45,458 nucleotides of DNA from Sulfuricurvum sp. PD_MW2 (GTDB lineage Bacteria > Campylobacterota > Campylobacteria > Campylobacterales > Sulfurimonadaceae), in NCBI RefSeq assembly GCF_002633015.1, contig NZ_NSIU01000018.1, positions 1 to 45,458 of the forward strand, in the 5' to 3' direction. The position numbers and the translations under genes were made by a program. The notes under the pieces are model-generated. The model saw only the letters and a list, made by a program, of their open reading frames with translations. It did no database searches and was not told the origin of the DNA. Below are positions 25,640 to 35,197 of the stretch, in pieces (position 1 is the stretch's first letter; every line of letters begins with the position of its first letter).

Positions 25640-27342
25640 TGCGTTTTAGTAAAGCCTATATCCCAACCACCAAGGAAGCACCGAAAGATGCACAGCTTCC
25701 AAGTCATATTTATCTCTCTCGCGCCGGATTTGTGAGTCAGGTTGCAGCAGGATTGTATAATTTTTTACCGTTGGGAAAACGGGTATTACGTAAAATTGAA
25801 ACGATCATTAATGAAGAGATGGCTGTGTGTGATGCACAAGAGGTCGATTTGAGTTTTGTTACTCCGGCTGAACTATGGGAAGAGAGTGGCCGTATAGAGA
25901 AATTTGGTAAAGAGCTATTGCGATTTCGTGATCGCAAAGAGAACCTTTTTGTTCTTGGGCCGACCCATGAAGAGATGATGGTGAATATCGTACGCAATCG
26001 TGTCACCAGTTACAAACAGCTTCCGCTCAATCTCTATCAGATCAAAACCAAATTTCGTGATGAAGCACGTCCAAGATTTGGACTAATGCGCGGACGGGAA
26101 TTTGTGATGAAAGATGGCTACAGTTTTCACGCGTCTACTGAAGATTTGGATCGCGAATTTGATGCGATGGAAGCAGCATACAAACGTATTTTGGAGCGTT
26201 TGGGATTGGAATTTCGTATTGTCGAAGCCGATAGCGGTGCTATCGGCGGGACAGGTTCAAAAGAGCTAATGGTATTAGCAGGAAGCGGTGAAGATACTCT
26301 TGCCGTGTGTGATACCTGTGAATATGGAGCCAATGTCGAAGCCGCACGCCGAGCACAGCGTACTGATATACCGGAAGCGCCGAGTGCTGATTTTGCCCGT
26401 TTTAGAACACCGAATATCAAATCAATCGATGATTTGAGCAATTTCTTCCATGTAGATCCGTACTATACTCTCAAAGCGGTAGTCCAACGTGCGGTTTATA
26501 TCGAGGGGAGTGAATTGGTTTGTTTCTTTGTTCGCGGATGTGACGAACTTCAAGAGGTCAAAGCTCGTAATAGTATCGGAGCGATCGATTTAGTAGATGC
26601 AACGGAAGCAGAGTTGATCGAGATAGGTCTTGTTCCGGGATTCATGGGGCCGCTTGATCAAGATAAAATTCGTATCGTGATGGATAATGATACTAAAAAT
26701 GCAACATCGATGATCTGCGGTGCGAATGAAGCGGATTATCATTTTGTCGGTGTTGATCTCTCTGTTATGCATGAAGCGCACTTCGCCGATCTCGCAAGTG
26801 TCCAAGAGGGGGATGGATGTCCCCACTGTAACGGTAAAATCCTCCATACTAAAGGGATTGAAGTCGGACATATCTTCAAACTCGGTACCGTTTACTCCGC
26901 ACCGCTGAAAGCAGAATTTTTGGATGAAAACGGTCGTGCTCAGCCGTTTATCATGGGAACGTACGGTATGGGTGTCAGCCGTTTGGTTGCTGCGGTAATC
27001 GAGCAGCATCATGACGAAAAAGGGTGTATCTGGACACCTGCTACCGCTCCGTATTTGGTAAATATTATGGTTTCCAATATCAAAGAAGAGAGCCATATGG
27101 CGTATGCAGAAGAGTTGTATGCGACGCTTCAAAAAAATGGTACGGAAGTGATTCTTGATGATCGTAAAGAACGTTTCGGCTTCAAGATGTCTGATGCTGA
27201 GTTGATCGGATTTCCATTTACGATCATTATTGGAAAAGAGCTAGATAATGGATCGGTTCAGATTATGATTCGTGCTACTCGTGAGATCATTACGGTTGAT
27301 GCATCTGAAGTCATTTCAAAAATCGGAGAACTTTGTAAATGA
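25639..27342 (+). CDS. proS: Prolyl-tRNA synthetase
   Basis: Class II aminoacyl-tRNA synthetase charging tRNA-Pro. 567 residues, the bacterial (ProS type 1) length with an editing insertion between motifs 2 and 3. Motif 2 is around [25 protein letters not shown] (about 135-160), the insertion domain at about 225-385, motif 3 around [20 protein letters not shown] (about 438-457), and the anticodon domain is C-terminal. The insertion carries CDTCEYGAN and CPHCNGK, two Cys pairs that may hold zinc. It overlaps hemA by one base and fxsA by 4 nt. Confidence 0.97.
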   Translation: MRFSKAYIPTTKEAPKDAQLPSHIYLSRAGFVSQVAAGLYNFLPLGKRVLRKIETIINEEMAVCDAQEVDLSFVTPAELWEESGRIEKFGKELLRFRDRKENLFVLGPTHEEMMVNIVRNRVTSYKQLPLNLYQIKTKFRDEARPRFGLMRGREFVMKDGYSFHASTEDLDREFDAMEAAYKRILERLGLEFRIVEADSGAIGGTGSKELMVLAGSGEDTLAVCDTCEYGANVEAARRAQRTDIPEAPSADFARFRTPNIKSIDDLSNFFHVDPYYTLKAVVQRAVYIEGSELVCFFVRGCDELQEVKARNSIGAIDLVDATEAELIEIGLVPGFMGPLDQDKIRIVMDNDTKNATSMICGANEADYHFVGVDLSVMHEAHFADLASVQEGDGCPHCNGKILHTKGIEVGHIFKLGTVYSAPLKAEFLDENGRAQPFIMGTYGMGVSRLVAAVIEQHHDEKGCIWTPATAPYLVNIMVSNIKEESHMAYAEELYATLQKNGTEVILDDRKERFGFKMSDAELIGFPFTIIIGKELDNGSVQIMIRATREIITVDASEVISKIGELCK

Positions 27343-27758
27343 TCTATTTTTTGATCTATCTCTTCGCAGAAGTAATTTTAACGGTTGAAGTTGCTTCTCG
27401 AATTGGTGGATTAGCGATGTTTTTGGAGATTGTCGGCAGTGCATTTTTTGGAGTTTTCATTTTGATGAATTTCCGCCATGCATTGGCTGAAAATCTTGAT
27501 GCGTTGCGGACACGACAAATTGATATGCAGGGATTTTCGAATCGTAATATCTCCGGATTGCTGGGATCGCTTCTTTTGATTCTTCCCGGAGTCTTAACGG
27601 ATATTATCGGTATGGTGATGCTACTTTCCCTCTTAGGAACATTGCTCATTAACCGTTTTACGAGAAAATACCCTACAGAAAATACCACACAAACCCCACA
27701 AAAGGATGATTATGTTATTGATGCAGAAATTATCGACGATACTCGCTCTCTCCGCTAG
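27339..27758 (+). CDS. fxsA: FxsA-family membrane protein
   Basis: 139 residues. Three or four hydrophobic segments (about 2-15, 25-45, 70-105) and the conserved pattern [25 protein letters not shown] typical of FxsA, an inner-membrane protein of unknown biochemical role named for suppressing F exclusion of phage T7. The C-terminal 25 residues are polar and acidic, and their coding sequence overlaps the start of the next gene by 47 nt in another frame. It is coupled to proS by a 4-nt overlap. Confidence 0.88.
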   Translation: MIYFLIYLFAEVILTVEVASRIGGLAMFLEIVGSAFFGVFILMNFRHALAENLDALRTRQIDMQGFSNRNISGLLGSLLLILPGVLTDIIGMVMLLSLLGTLLINRFTRKYPTENTTQTPQKDDYVIDAEIIDDTRSLR

Positions 27759-28548
27759 TCTTATGGCCGCTACCGATGCGGAGGTTATTGCTTTTCTAAA
27801 AAAAGGGATTGGTGGCAATCCGAATATTTCAAATTTGCAGATTGAAGTAAACGGGAAGAAAAATCTCCCCTCAATGAGTGGATGGCAAGCCTATTTTATG
27901 ACGATCGAAGCGGATGTAAAACAAGGTAATGATATACGTCATATCAACCAAAACGGTACCTATTTTGTCAATGGCAATGTGATTGCGCCTGAGTTGATTA
28001 ATGTAAAAACCAGTGAACGTTACAACGATACGGTAGCCCCTGATTTTAGTAATTCATTTTATACCAAAAGCAACCGTATAAGTGGAGATGCAGATGCCCC
28101 GAATAAAGTAGCAATTTTTTCTGATCCGCTTTGTCCGTTTTGCCGCCGTTACGTTCCGGAAGCACTTACGTATATGATGAAGTATCCTAAAGTATTCTCT
28201 GTTTATTATTACCATTTTCCGCTCTCAGGGCTTCATCCGGCTGCTGTGACATTGACAAAAGCTGCGATTGCCGCAGAACAAGGTGGAACGGATAACACCA
28301 TTTTAGGATTGTATAAAGTTGATATCAATGCCAGTGAACGGGATGAACAAAAAATTCTGAATGCATTTAACAAAACATTCGGAACAAAGATAGACAAAGA
28401 TGATATTCGCCGCTCATCGGTACTAAAACAATTTGAATTTGATCAAAAAGTGGCAAGTTCAATGATGGTAGCCGGAACACCAACGGTGTTTGTGAACGGT
28501 CAAAAAGATGCGTCTAAAAATAAATACAAAGAGATCAAGGTTAAATAA
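27712..28548 (+). CDS. Periplasmic thioredoxin-fold disulfide protein (DsbC/DsbA-like)
   Basis: 278 residues from ATG 27712, chosen because AAAGG ends six bases upstream; ATGs at 27706 and 27721 are also in frame. A signal peptide ([19 protein letters not shown]) precedes an N-terminal domain of about 100 residues and a thioredoxin domain at about 130-275. The active site is CPFC at 141-144 in FSDPLCPFCRRY, and the cis-Pro loop is GTPTVF near 258-263. The two-part layout resembles DsbC/DsbG more than DsbA. It lies just before hemC and near a c-type cytochrome, so a role in keeping heme-attachment cysteines reduced is possible but only inferred. Confidence 0.85.
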   Translation: MLLMQKLSTILALSASLMAATDAEVIAFLKKGIGGNPNISNLQIEVNGKKNLPSMSGWQAYFMTIEADVKQGNDIRHINQNGTYFVNGNVIAPELINVKTSERYNDTVAPDFSNSFYTKSNRISGDADAPNKVAIFSDPLCPFCRRYVPEALTYMMKYPKVFSVYYYHFPLSGLHPAAVTLTKAAIAAEQGGTDNTILGLYKVDINASERDEQKILNAFNKTFGTKIDKDDIRRSSVLKQFEFDQKVASSMMVAGTPTVFVNGQKDASKNKYKEIKVK

Positions 28549-28551
28549 TTC

Positions 28552-29493
28552 ATGAAAAAACTCACCATTGCAACACGCGGAAGCAAACTCGCACTTTGGC
28601 AATCCAACCATATCAAATCGCTTATTGAATCAAATTTCAAAGATGTCGAAGTAGAACTCAAAATTATCATTACATCGGGAGATAAAATTTTGGATGTTCC
28701 GTTGGCGAAAATCGGAGGGAAAGGGTTGTTTCTAAAAGAGATTGAGGAATCAATGCTTCGCGGTGAAGCACAGATGGCAGTCCATTCCCTCAAAGATGTC
28801 CCTACGGTGATGCCAGAGGGGTTATTACTCTCTGCTATTACATTGCGCGAAGATGTCCGAGATGCGATGTTGAGTGAAAAATATCCTGATATCCAGTCTC
28901 TTCCTCAGGGTGCCGTTGTCGGGACATCGTCATTACGCCGCCGTATGCAGTTGATCAAAGAGCGTCCTGATTTAGTCATCAAAGATCTGCGGGGCAATGT
29001 TGATACCCGAATTCGAAAACTGAAAGAGGGTGAATTTGATGCAATCATTTTAGCTGCAGCAGGGATCAACCGTTTGGGCTTTTGTGATTTGGTACACTAT
29101 TTTTATCCCATCTCTTTGGATGAAATGCTTCCTGCAATGGGGCAAGGTGCTTTGGGGATTGAAACGGTCAATGAGCCGTGGGTATTGGAAATTGCCAAGT
29201 TTTTAGAAGATGAGAATAGCCGTATTGAAACAACCATTGAACGTGGATTTGTCGATACGCTGCAAGGGGGATGTCAGGTTCCGATCGGTGTGAGTGCGCG
29301 AGTACAGCCAAATGGTGAAGTGATTGTTCGCTCTACACTTGGCATGCCCGATGGTTCTGAGGTAATGGGCGAAGAGGTTGTAGTGTCCAAAGATAACACC
29401 CAAGGGGTTGGGGAAGCGATGGCACAGCGATTGATTGAAAAAGGGGCGTTGGAATTATTGCAACGTGCCGAAGCTATGGCAAATAAAGGTTAA
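28552..29493 (+). CDS. hemC: Porphobilinogen deaminase (hydroxymethylbilane synthase) HemC
   Basis: Condenses four porphobilinogen molecules to hydroxymethylbilane in heme synthesis. 313 residues, the usual length. N-terminal IATRGSKLALWQSNH (6-20), KDVPTVMPEG near 82-91, GTSSLRRRMQL near 124-134, DLRGNVDTRIRKL near 145-157. Cys241 in QGGCQVPIG is the attachment site of the dipyrromethane cofactor. It starts three bases after the thioredoxin-fold gene and is followed three bases later by the UbiD-family gene. Confidence 0.97.
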   Translation: MKKLTIATRGSKLALWQSNHIKSLIESNFKDVEVELKIIITSGDKILDVPLAKIGGKGLFLKEIEESMLRGEAQMAVHSLKDVPTVMPEGLLLSAITLREDVRDAMLSEKYPDIQSLPQGAVVGTSSLRRRMQLIKERPDLVIKDLRGNVDTRIRKLKEGEFDAIILAAAGINRLGFCDLVHYFYPISLDEMLPAMGQGALGIETVNEPWVLEIAKFLEDENSRIETTIERGFVDTLQGGCQVPIGVSARVQPNGEVIVRSTLGMPDGSEVMGEEVVVSKDNTQGVGEAMAQRLIEKGALELLQRAEAMANKG

Positions 29494-29496
29494 GTC

Positions 29497-31317
29497 GTGA
29501 CATTGAAAAAAACGATTGATCTACTCCAAAATAACGGCGAACTTCGTATCATCGATACGCCGTTGGATATAAATCTTGAAATTCCTCATCTTGCGTACGC
29601 CGAAGTCAAAAAGCATGATGGCGGAAAAGCTCTTTTATTTACCAATCCAATTGATAAAGCGACGGGGCAAAAGTTTGAAATACCTGTTGTAATGAATCTG
29701 TTTGGATCGTACCGCCGTACCGAACTTCTTTTTGGCCGTGATGTCGAAGGGGTTGCGAGCGAAATTGAAAAACTGCTTCATATGAAGCCTCCGCAAGGGT
29801 TCAAAGAGAAAATCGGAATGCTTGGAGATCTGTTTTCGATGAAAGATATTTTTCCGAAAAAACTTCCAAAACGGGGAAGCTGCCAAGAGATTGTGAAGCA
29901 AGGCGATGAAGTTAATCTATACGATTTACCGGTTTTAACTACATGGGAAGAAGACGGCGGACCGTTTATCACGATGGGGCAGGTTTATACCCAAAGTTTG
30001 AACGGAGAAGTGGTCAATCTTGGGATGTATCGTTTGCAGGTATACGACAAAAATCATTTGGGTATGCATTGGCAGATACATAAAGACTCATCTCACTTTT
30101 TTGATCAATATCAGCGTGCGGGTAAAAAAATGCCTGTTTCTATCGCTATCGGAGGCGATCCTCTTTATACGTGGTGTGCAACCGCTCCATTGCCGTATGG
30201 GGTCAATGAACTACTCTTGTACGGATTAATTAAAAAAGAGTCTCCGAAGCTTGTGGAATCATTGACGACACCGTTGTACATACCCGAAGATGTTGACTTT
30301 GTGATCGAAGGATGGGTTGATACGGCAAAACTTCGAGAAGAGGGGCCTTTTGGAGATCACACAGGGTACTATACACTAAAAGAGTATTATCCTGAGTTGG
30401 AAGTGACTGCAATCACTCATCGCAAAGATCCATATTATTTGGCCACGGTTGTCGGAAAACCGCCACTGGAAGATAAATATATGGGATGGGCGACGGAGCG
30501 CATTTTCTTGCCGTTACTCAAAACCAATGCGGCTGATTTGATCGATTATCATATGCCGGAAAACGGTGTATTTCACAACCTTATTTTGGCAAAAATGAAA
30601 CCGCTTTACAAAGGGCATGCAAAACAGTTTATGCATATTTTTTGGGGCTCGGGTCAAATGAGTTTTGTAAAACATGCCTTGTTTTTTGGCGAAGATGCAC
30701 CGAAACTCAATAACTACGAAGCACTGGTTACCTATGCTCTCAATCGATTCTTGCCAAAATGCCTCTTTGTCTCAGAAGGGATTACCGATGCTTTGGATCA
30801 CTCGAGTCCGGAGAGTTTAGTCGGAGGAAAATTGGGAATTGATTTTACAGCATCGTATTCACCTGTAGCACCGGAGAGTATTGACAGTTCTACTTTACTC
30901 GAACAAATCCGTTCAGTGATTCCTGAAGTCACAGGGGTGACGCAGTATATGCGTCATACGGCGAATCCGATTACTGTAGTGAGTGTACAAAAGCAACGTT
31001 CGCTTAGAAATGTATTCGGTGCATTGGAATCTTTAAATAGGTATTTGAGAATCGTTATTTTTGTTGATGAAGCAAAAAATGATATTCATAATCCGTATAT
31101 GCTGCTATGGCGGGTTACCAACAATATGGACGCGGCGAGAGATTTGTACCGTTCAGAATCGATTGTGGCGATTGATGGAACAACCAAAACAACTGTAGAC
31201 GGATTTGAACGTGAATGGCCTGGAGATGTAGAATGCACACCTTCTGTGGTCGAACGTTTGAGAACATTAGGGCTTTGGGATTTAGATCAAAAATTAGAGA
31301 AAAAATATCAGCTCTAA
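29497..31317 (+). CDS. UbiD-family decarboxylase, menaquinone (futalosine pathway) type
   Basis: 606-residue UbiD-fold decarboxylase, which in this family uses prenylated FMN. The start is GTG 29497, three bases after hemC. Landmarks: LPVLTTWEEDGGPFITMG (about 144-161), MYRLQVYDKNHLGMHWQIHKDSSHFF near 174-199 for the cofactor and Mn region, REEGPFGDHTGYYT near 284-297 with the catalytic Glu. At 606 residues it fits the large form associated with menaquinone synthesis by the futalosine route, which Campylobacterota use, rather than the 490-residue E. coli UbiD. Position in a quinone/heme operon supports this. Confidence 0.88.
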   Translation: MTLKKTIDLLQNNGELRIIDTPLDINLEIPHLAYAEVKKHDGGKALLFTNPIDKATGQKFEIPVVMNLFGSYRRTELLFGRDVEGVASEIEKLLHMKPPQGFKEKIGMLGDLFSMKDIFPKKLPKRGSCQEIVKQGDEVNLYDLPVLTTWEEDGGPFITMGQVYTQSLNGEVVNLGMYRLQVYDKNHLGMHWQIHKDSSHFFDQYQRAGKKMPVSIAIGGDPLYTWCATAPLPYGVNELLLYGLIKKESPKLVESLTTPLYIPEDVDFVIEGWVDTAKLREEGPFGDHTGYYTLKEYYPELEVTAITHRKDPYYLATVVGKPPLEDKYMGWATERIFLPLLKTNAADLIDYHMPENGVFHNLILAKMKPLYKGHAKQFMHIFWGSGQMSFVKHALFFGEDAPKLNNYEALVTYALNRFLPKCLFVSEGITDALDHSSPESLVGGKLGIDFTASYSPVAPESIDSSTLLEQIRSVIPEVTGVTQYMRHTANPITVVSVQKQRSLRNVFGALESLNRYLRIVIFVDEAKNDIHNPYMLLWRVTNNMDAARDLYRSESIVAIDGTTKTTVDGFEREWPGDVECTPSVVERLRTLGLWDLDQKLEKKYQL

Positions 31318-31415
31318 ACGGAATTTTTCCTTCTTTAGGGCTGTTTAGATTAAGCAATTTATTATTATTGCTAATGTAGTATTAACCAATTCAGTTAAAA
31401 TAGGATATAGAATTT

Positions 31416-31751
31416 ATGCATACTTTTTCTGCTGCAGTCGTGATAACACTTTTAGCCGGCTCGTGTGCACTTAATGCAGCTACCTACAAAGGGCAGAAAA
31501 TCTACATAGAAACATGTAAAGAGTGCCATGGCGGAGGGCAAGCATTGGCTGCGTCAAAAAAACAGCGAGAATGGAAAAAAATTATGGATAATAATGGGGA
31601 TCAACTCGCCCAAATCCATTTAAATTCTAAAAAAGCAGAGCCTGCGTGGGAATATTTTAATAACCGTGTATACTCTAAAAATGCAAAACATCTTGAAGAT
31701 TTTTTAGTCGAATATGCCAAAGATAGCGGTAACGTTCCCGCCTGTAATTAA
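31416..31751 (+). CDS. Small periplasmic monoheme c-type cytochrome
   Basis: 111 residues with a signal peptide (1-21, ending LNAA) and one heme motif CKECH at 34-38, with His38 as proximal ligand. The rest (about 90 residues) is short for a class I cytochrome c. No clear MP-type distal ligand loop is visible; Met57 or His62/His93 are candidates. An extra Cys sits at the third residue from the end region (VPACN). It has its own 98-base upstream gap and a terminator at 31762, so it is probably a single-gene unit. Confidence 0.82.
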   Translation: MHTFSAAVVITLLAGSCALNAATYKGQKIYIETCKECHGGGQALAASKKQREWKKIMDNNGDQLAQIHLNSKKAEPAWEYFNNRVYSKNAKHLEDFLVEYAKDSGNVPACN

Positions 31752-31761
31752 CTCTTCTTCG

Positions 31762-31787
31762 ACATTACCTGTAATAGGTAATGTTTT
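31762..31787 (+). terminator. Rho-independent terminator after the cytochrome gene
   Basis: Perfect 8-bp stem ACATTACC (31762-31769) / GGTAATGT (31777-31784) with a 7-base loop, running into TTTT. It lies 10 bases past the cytochrome stop. Confidence 0.75.
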
Positions 31788-31803
31788 CTAAACCAAACTT
31801 CGC

Positions 31804-31809
31804 TAAAAT
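31804..31809 (+). promoter_or_regulatory. Candidate -10 box for argH
   Basis: TAAAAT followed by CCCCTT, 29 bases before the argH ATG, directly after the terminator of the preceding gene. It shares the TAAAAT-CCCCTT form with 12543. Confidence 0.4.
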
Positions 31810-31838
31810 CCCCTTATTAATTACTATTCGGAGACACC

Positions 31839-33224
31839 ATGGAAAAGATGTGGTCGGGACGTTTTACACAAGATGCGTCAACTTTATTGGAAAAATTTAA
31901 TGCTTCGATCATGTTTGATCAAAAACTTTACAGAGAAGATATCGAAGGATCAATTGCACATGCGAAAATGCTGGCACATCAAGGAATTCTAACGAATGAA
32001 GAGTGTGCTTTAATCGAATCAGGGATGGCACAAGTAAAAGAGGAGATCGAATCGGGCGTATTTGAATGGAAAATTGCCGATGAAGATTTGCATATGGCGA
32101 TTGAAAAACGGCTTACTGCGATCATTGGAGAAGCAGGAAAAAAACTCCATACAGCCCGTAGTCGTAACGATCAGGTAGCTCTTGATTTCCGCCGATACGT
32201 ACTTCGTAAAAATCTTGAAATTGTGGGACATATCAAAGCATTGATGAATGTGATTGTCGACATCGCGCGTGAGCATACGACGACACTGCTTCCGGGGATG
32301 ACCCATTTGCAGCATGCACAACCGATCAATTTTGGCTTTCATCTCTTAGCGTATGCTTCTATGTTAAAACGTGACGTTGAGCGTTTTGAAAGCTCTGCTG
32401 AGCGTAACAATATCTCTCCGATCGGATGTGCGGCTCTAGCCGGCACACCGCATAATATCAATCGAGAGATGACAGCTAAGATATTAGGCTTTGATTCAGT
32501 CAGCGTAAACTGTCTTGATACCGTCAGTGATCGTGATTTTGCTTTGGAAATTTTGTTCAATATTTCGACATTGATGATGCATATTTCCCGTTTGGCTGAA
32601 GAGATTATCCTTTGGTCGAGTTATGAGTTCCGTTTCGTAGAACTCTCAGATGAATACTCTACCGGTAGTTCTATCATGCCGCAAAAGAAAAACCCGGACG
32701 TCCCTGAATTGCTTCGCGGTAAAACAGGGCGTGTTTTCGGAAATCTGATGGGGCTTTTAACCGTTATGAAAGGGTTGCCTCTTGCGTATAACAAAGATAC
32801 CCAAGAAGACAAAGAGGGAGTATTCGACAGCGTTGAAACAGCCGAGATTTCATTAGAGATTCTCCGTGAAGCGCTCAAAACAATGACCGTAAAACCGCAT
32901 AACATGGAAAAAGCGTGTAAGCTCGGTCATCTCTCCGCCACCGATTTGGCCGATTATTTGGTTGAGCATTGCGGGGTACCGTTCCGTGAAGCACACCACA
33001 TTACAGGTCGTGCAGTTGCCCGTGCCGAAGTATTGGGAATCGATTTAAGCGATATAGCCTACAGTGAGCTTCACGCGATTGACAACCGAATCAAAGAAGA
33101 TGTGATCGGCTTCTTGGCAATCAAACATTCAATGAATGCCCGTATTTCTCAAGGCGGTACGGCAGAAGTACGTACGCTAGAGCAAATTCTCTATTTTGAC
33201 CATTATCTTAAGGATGTAAAATGA
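31839..33224 (+). CDS. argH: Argininosuccinate lyase
   Basis: Last step of arginine synthesis: splits argininosuccinate into arginine and fumarate. 461 residues, standard. MWSGRF at 4-9, [13 protein letters not shown] near 107-119, TVMPGMTHLQ-like segment [14 protein letters not shown] near 150-163, and the superfamily signature [12 protein letters not shown] near 275-286 with the catalytic Ser in the flexible loop. GGAGA lies before the ATG. It is coupled to the OsmC-family gene by a 4-nt overlap. Confidence 0.97.
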   Translation: MEKMWSGRFTQDASTLLEKFNASIMFDQKLYREDIEGSIAHAKMLAHQGILTNEECALIESGMAQVKEEIESGVFEWKIADEDLHMAIEKRLTAIIGEAGKKLHTARSRNDQVALDFRRYVLRKNLEIVGHIKALMNVIVDIAREHTTTLLPGMTHLQHAQPINFGFHLLAYASMLKRDVERFESSAERNNISPIGCAALAGTPHNINREMTAKILGFDSVSVNCLDTVSDRDFALEILFNISTLMMHISRLAEEIILWSSYEFRFVELSDEYSTGSSIMPQKKNPDVPELLRGKTGRVFGNLMGLLTVMKGLPLAYNKDTQEDKEGVFDSVETAEISLEILREALKTMTVKPHNMEKACKLGHLSATDLADYLVEHCGVPFREAHHITGRAVARAEVLGIDLSDIAYSELHAIDNRIKEDVIGFLAIKHSMNARISQGGTAEVRTLEQILYFDHYLKDVK

Positions 33225-33685
33225 AAATAGTTGTATCTCATCAAGACGCAATGCGTTTTGAAGCAAAAACGGAAAAAGGGAGTTTTATCATCGATTGCCC
33301 TCAGGTCTCTCCGATTGAGTATTTTTTGAGCGGATTGATCGGATGTACCGCGACCGATATCGTCATGCTCCCCCAAAAAAGTGGAAATAGCGTCAAAAAT
33401 TTGAGTGTTTCAGGAGAAGTTGTTCGCAACGAAACCCCGCCGAGAAAATTCAATACATTGCATTTGGAATACAGCTTTGATTCGGATGCTGATGATACTA
33501 CTGCAGCTCGTTGGGTGATGGCGAGTGTTGAGACTTATTGTTCAACAATCAATACGATCCGTGATACTACAAAAATAACCTATACGATTATTCATAATGG
33601 CAATGTAATTCGTGAAAATGAAGAGATGATCAGTGGCGGAGGCAACAGCGTCGATTTTGGCTCACTTCAAGGGTGTAATGCCTAA
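33221..33685 (+). CDS. OsmC/Ohr-family protein
   Basis: 154 residues. OsmC-fold hydroperoxide reductases use two conserved cysteines; both are present: Cys42 in [13 protein letters not shown] and Cys107 in VETYCSTI. This pair indicates thiol peroxidase activity on organic peroxides is feasible. The C-terminal 20 residues ([15 protein letters not shown]) are Gly/Ser-rich and look flexible. It starts in the argH stop (ATGA). Its stop lies within a perfect inverted repeat shared with the convergent HIT gene. Confidence 0.88.
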   Translation: MKIVVSHQDAMRFEAKTEKGSFIIDCPQVSPIEYFLSGLIGCTATDIVMLPQKSGNSVKNLSVSGEVVRNETPPRKFNTLHLEYSFDSDADDTTAARWVMASVETYCSTINTIRDTTKITYTIIHNGNVIRENEEMISGGGNSVDFGSLQGCNA

Positions 33686-33706
33686 GGATTAAAAGAAATC
33701 CTTAGG
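33681..33706. terminator. Perfect 10-bp inverted repeat shared by two convergent genes
   Basis: CCTAAGGATT (33681-33690) and AATCCTTAGG (33697-33706) with a 6-base loop. The OsmC-family stop (33683-33685) and the HIT stop (33689-33691) both sit inside it. It probably ends transcription in both directions, though neither side has a T-run. Confidence 0.55.
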
Positions 33707-34045
33707 ATCGGCGTCTGCAAAATGACCCCATTTGAGCTTTGCTCCGCCGAGGATATGAAAGTGTAAATGTCCCACTTCCTGTCCACCGTTTTCTCCGATA
33801 TTGGTGATAATACGATATCCGCTCTCTTTGATTCCTACCGTACTCGCTACTTCTTGCATAAATGTCGTCATACGTCCCATAAGCTCTGATGGAATGTCGT
33901 TAAAGCTTTGGTAGTGCTCTTTTGGGATCGCCAAAACATGAACAGGCGCTTTTGGATTAATGTCATGAAACGCATAAAATTCTTCGTTTTCGGCAACGGC
34001 ATTTGATGGGATTTCTTTATTAATTATTTTGCAGAAAATGCACAT
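33689..34045 (-). CDS. HIT-family nucleotide hydrolase (HinT-like)
   Basis: 118 residues, standard for HinT. The histidine triad HLHFHI is at 93-98 (His93, His95, His97), with GENGGQEVGH just before. N-terminal MCIFCKI carries a CxxC with His42 and the triad region able to bind zinc, as in many HIT proteins. HinT enzymes hydrolyse purine nucleoside phosphoramidates such as AMP-lysine; the cellular role is unclear. It is divergent from pheS, an arrangement I recall from H. pylori. Confidence 0.93.
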   Translation of the reverse strand: MCIFCKIINKEIPSNAVAENEEFYAFHDINPKAPVHVLAIPKEHYQSFNDIPSELMGRMTTFMQEVASTVGIKESGYRIITNIGENGGQEVGHLHFHILGGAKLKWGHFADADPKDFF

Positions 34046-34148
34046 TGTAAACCTTTTTTTTTATGCTATTGTAGCACATGGAAGATCGCTTGAAGCTATT
34101 TATAAAAGAGATTTGACTACAATATCCACTAAATTGAAAGCACTTTTC

Positions 34149-34158
34149 TACAATTGTA
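34149..34158. promoter_or_regulatory. Palindrome in the pheS upstream region
   Basis: TACAATTGTA is a perfect 10-bp palindrome 47 bases before pheS, nested inside GAAAGC (34136-34141) / GCTTTC (34174-34179). TATACT at 34165-34170 could be a -10. It could be a regulator site or part of a leader structure. Confidence 0.3.
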
Positions 34159-34204
34159 AAGATCTATACTAAAGCTTTCAGAAAATCACAATGGAGACTC
34201 TATT

Positions 34205-35197
34205 TTGCAAGAGTGGTATGACGCTATAAAATCGGCCGACTCGATTGATAAAATCGAAGAGATCCGAATCGCTATTTTCGGAAAAAAAGGGATTATGAAC
34301 GCTGAGTTCGCCCGTATGAAAGATATTCCCGATGCTGAAAAAGGCTCGTTTGCTAAAGAGCTGAATATTCACAAAGAGGGATTGAATGCTTTGTTGGTCG
34401 ACCGCAAGCTTTTTTTAGCGATGGAGCATTTACAAGCAACGATGAAAGCGGAAGCGATCGATGTTAGTCTCTATTCGACTACAACGGAACGCGGTTCATT
34501 GCATCCGGTTATGGAGACTATGGATCGTATTGTCGAGCATTTTGTTGCGATGAATTTTTCGGTTAAAACAGGACCGATGGTAGAAGATGATTTTCACAAT
34601 TTTGAGGCGCTGAATTTGCCGAAATACCATCCTGCCCGTGATATGCAAGATACGTTTTATTTCAAAGACTCAATGCTTCTTCGAACCCATACTTCACCTG
34701 TACAAATCCGTACTATGCTGAGTCAAAAACCGCCGATTCGGATGATTGCTCCGGGGGCTGTTTTCCGTCGTGATTATGATATTACCCATACGCCGATGTT
34801 TCATCAGGTTGAGGGATTGGTAGTCGAAGAAGCGGGGAAAGTTTCATTTGCAAATCTCAAATTTATTCTGGAAGACTTTCTAAAAACAATGTTCGGGGAT
34901 GTTAACGTCCGTTTTCGCCCAAGTTTTTTTCCATTCACGGAACCTTCGGCAGAAGTTGATATCAGCTGTATTTTCTGTGGCGGAGAAGGGTGCCGCGTAT
35001 GTTCGAAAACCGGTTGGCTTGAAGTTCTTGGATGCGGTATCGTCGATCCGAACGTATTCAAAGCGGTCGGATATGAGAATGTTAGCGGATACGCATTCGG
35101 TCTTGGAGTCGAGCGTTTTGCTATGTTGATTCACCGTATCGGTGATTTGCGCTCATTGTTTGAGGGTGATACGAGATTATTGGAGCAGTTTAGATGA
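34205..35197 (+). CDS. pheS: Phenylalanyl-tRNA synthetase alpha subunit
   Basis: Catalytic subunit of the alpha2-beta2 class II enzyme. 330 residues, standard. Start TTG 34205 with GGAG eight bases upstream. N-terminal coiled coil at about 1-85 binds tRNA. Motif 2 is around [18 protein letters not shown] (about 182-199), motif 3 around [16 protein letters not shown] (about 300-315). CIFC with CRVC near 258-268 forms a four-cysteine cluster, seen in many PheS proteins, that can bind zinc. Overlaps pheT by 4 nt. Confidence 0.97.
   Translation: MQEWYDAIKSADSIDKIEEIRIAIFGKKGIMNAEFARMKDIPDAEKGSFAKELNIHKEGLNALLVDRKLFLAMEHLQATMKAEAIDVSLYSTTTERGSLHPVMETMDRIVEHFVAMNFSVKTGPMVEDDFHNFEALNLPKYHPARDMQDTFYFKDSMLLRTHTSPVQIRTMLSQKPPIRMIAPGAVFRRDYDITHTPMFHQVEGLVVEEAGKVSFANLKFILEDFLKTMFGDVNVRFRPSFFPFTEPSAEVDISCIFCGGEGCRVCSKTGWLEVLGCGIVDPNVFKAVGYENVSGYAFGLGVERFAMLIHRIGDLRSLFEGDTRLLEQFR

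Noticed and set aside
26590-27132. 180-codon open frame antisense to proS
   Set aside because: Mirror of a well-conserved synthetase coding region; Cys/His/Ile-rich translation typical of an antisense frame.
31308-31340. AGCTCTAAA/TTTAGGGCT hairpin at the end of the UbiD-family gene as a terminator
   Set aside because: Stem needs a G-T pair, the loop is 15 bases and no T-run follows; too weak to list.
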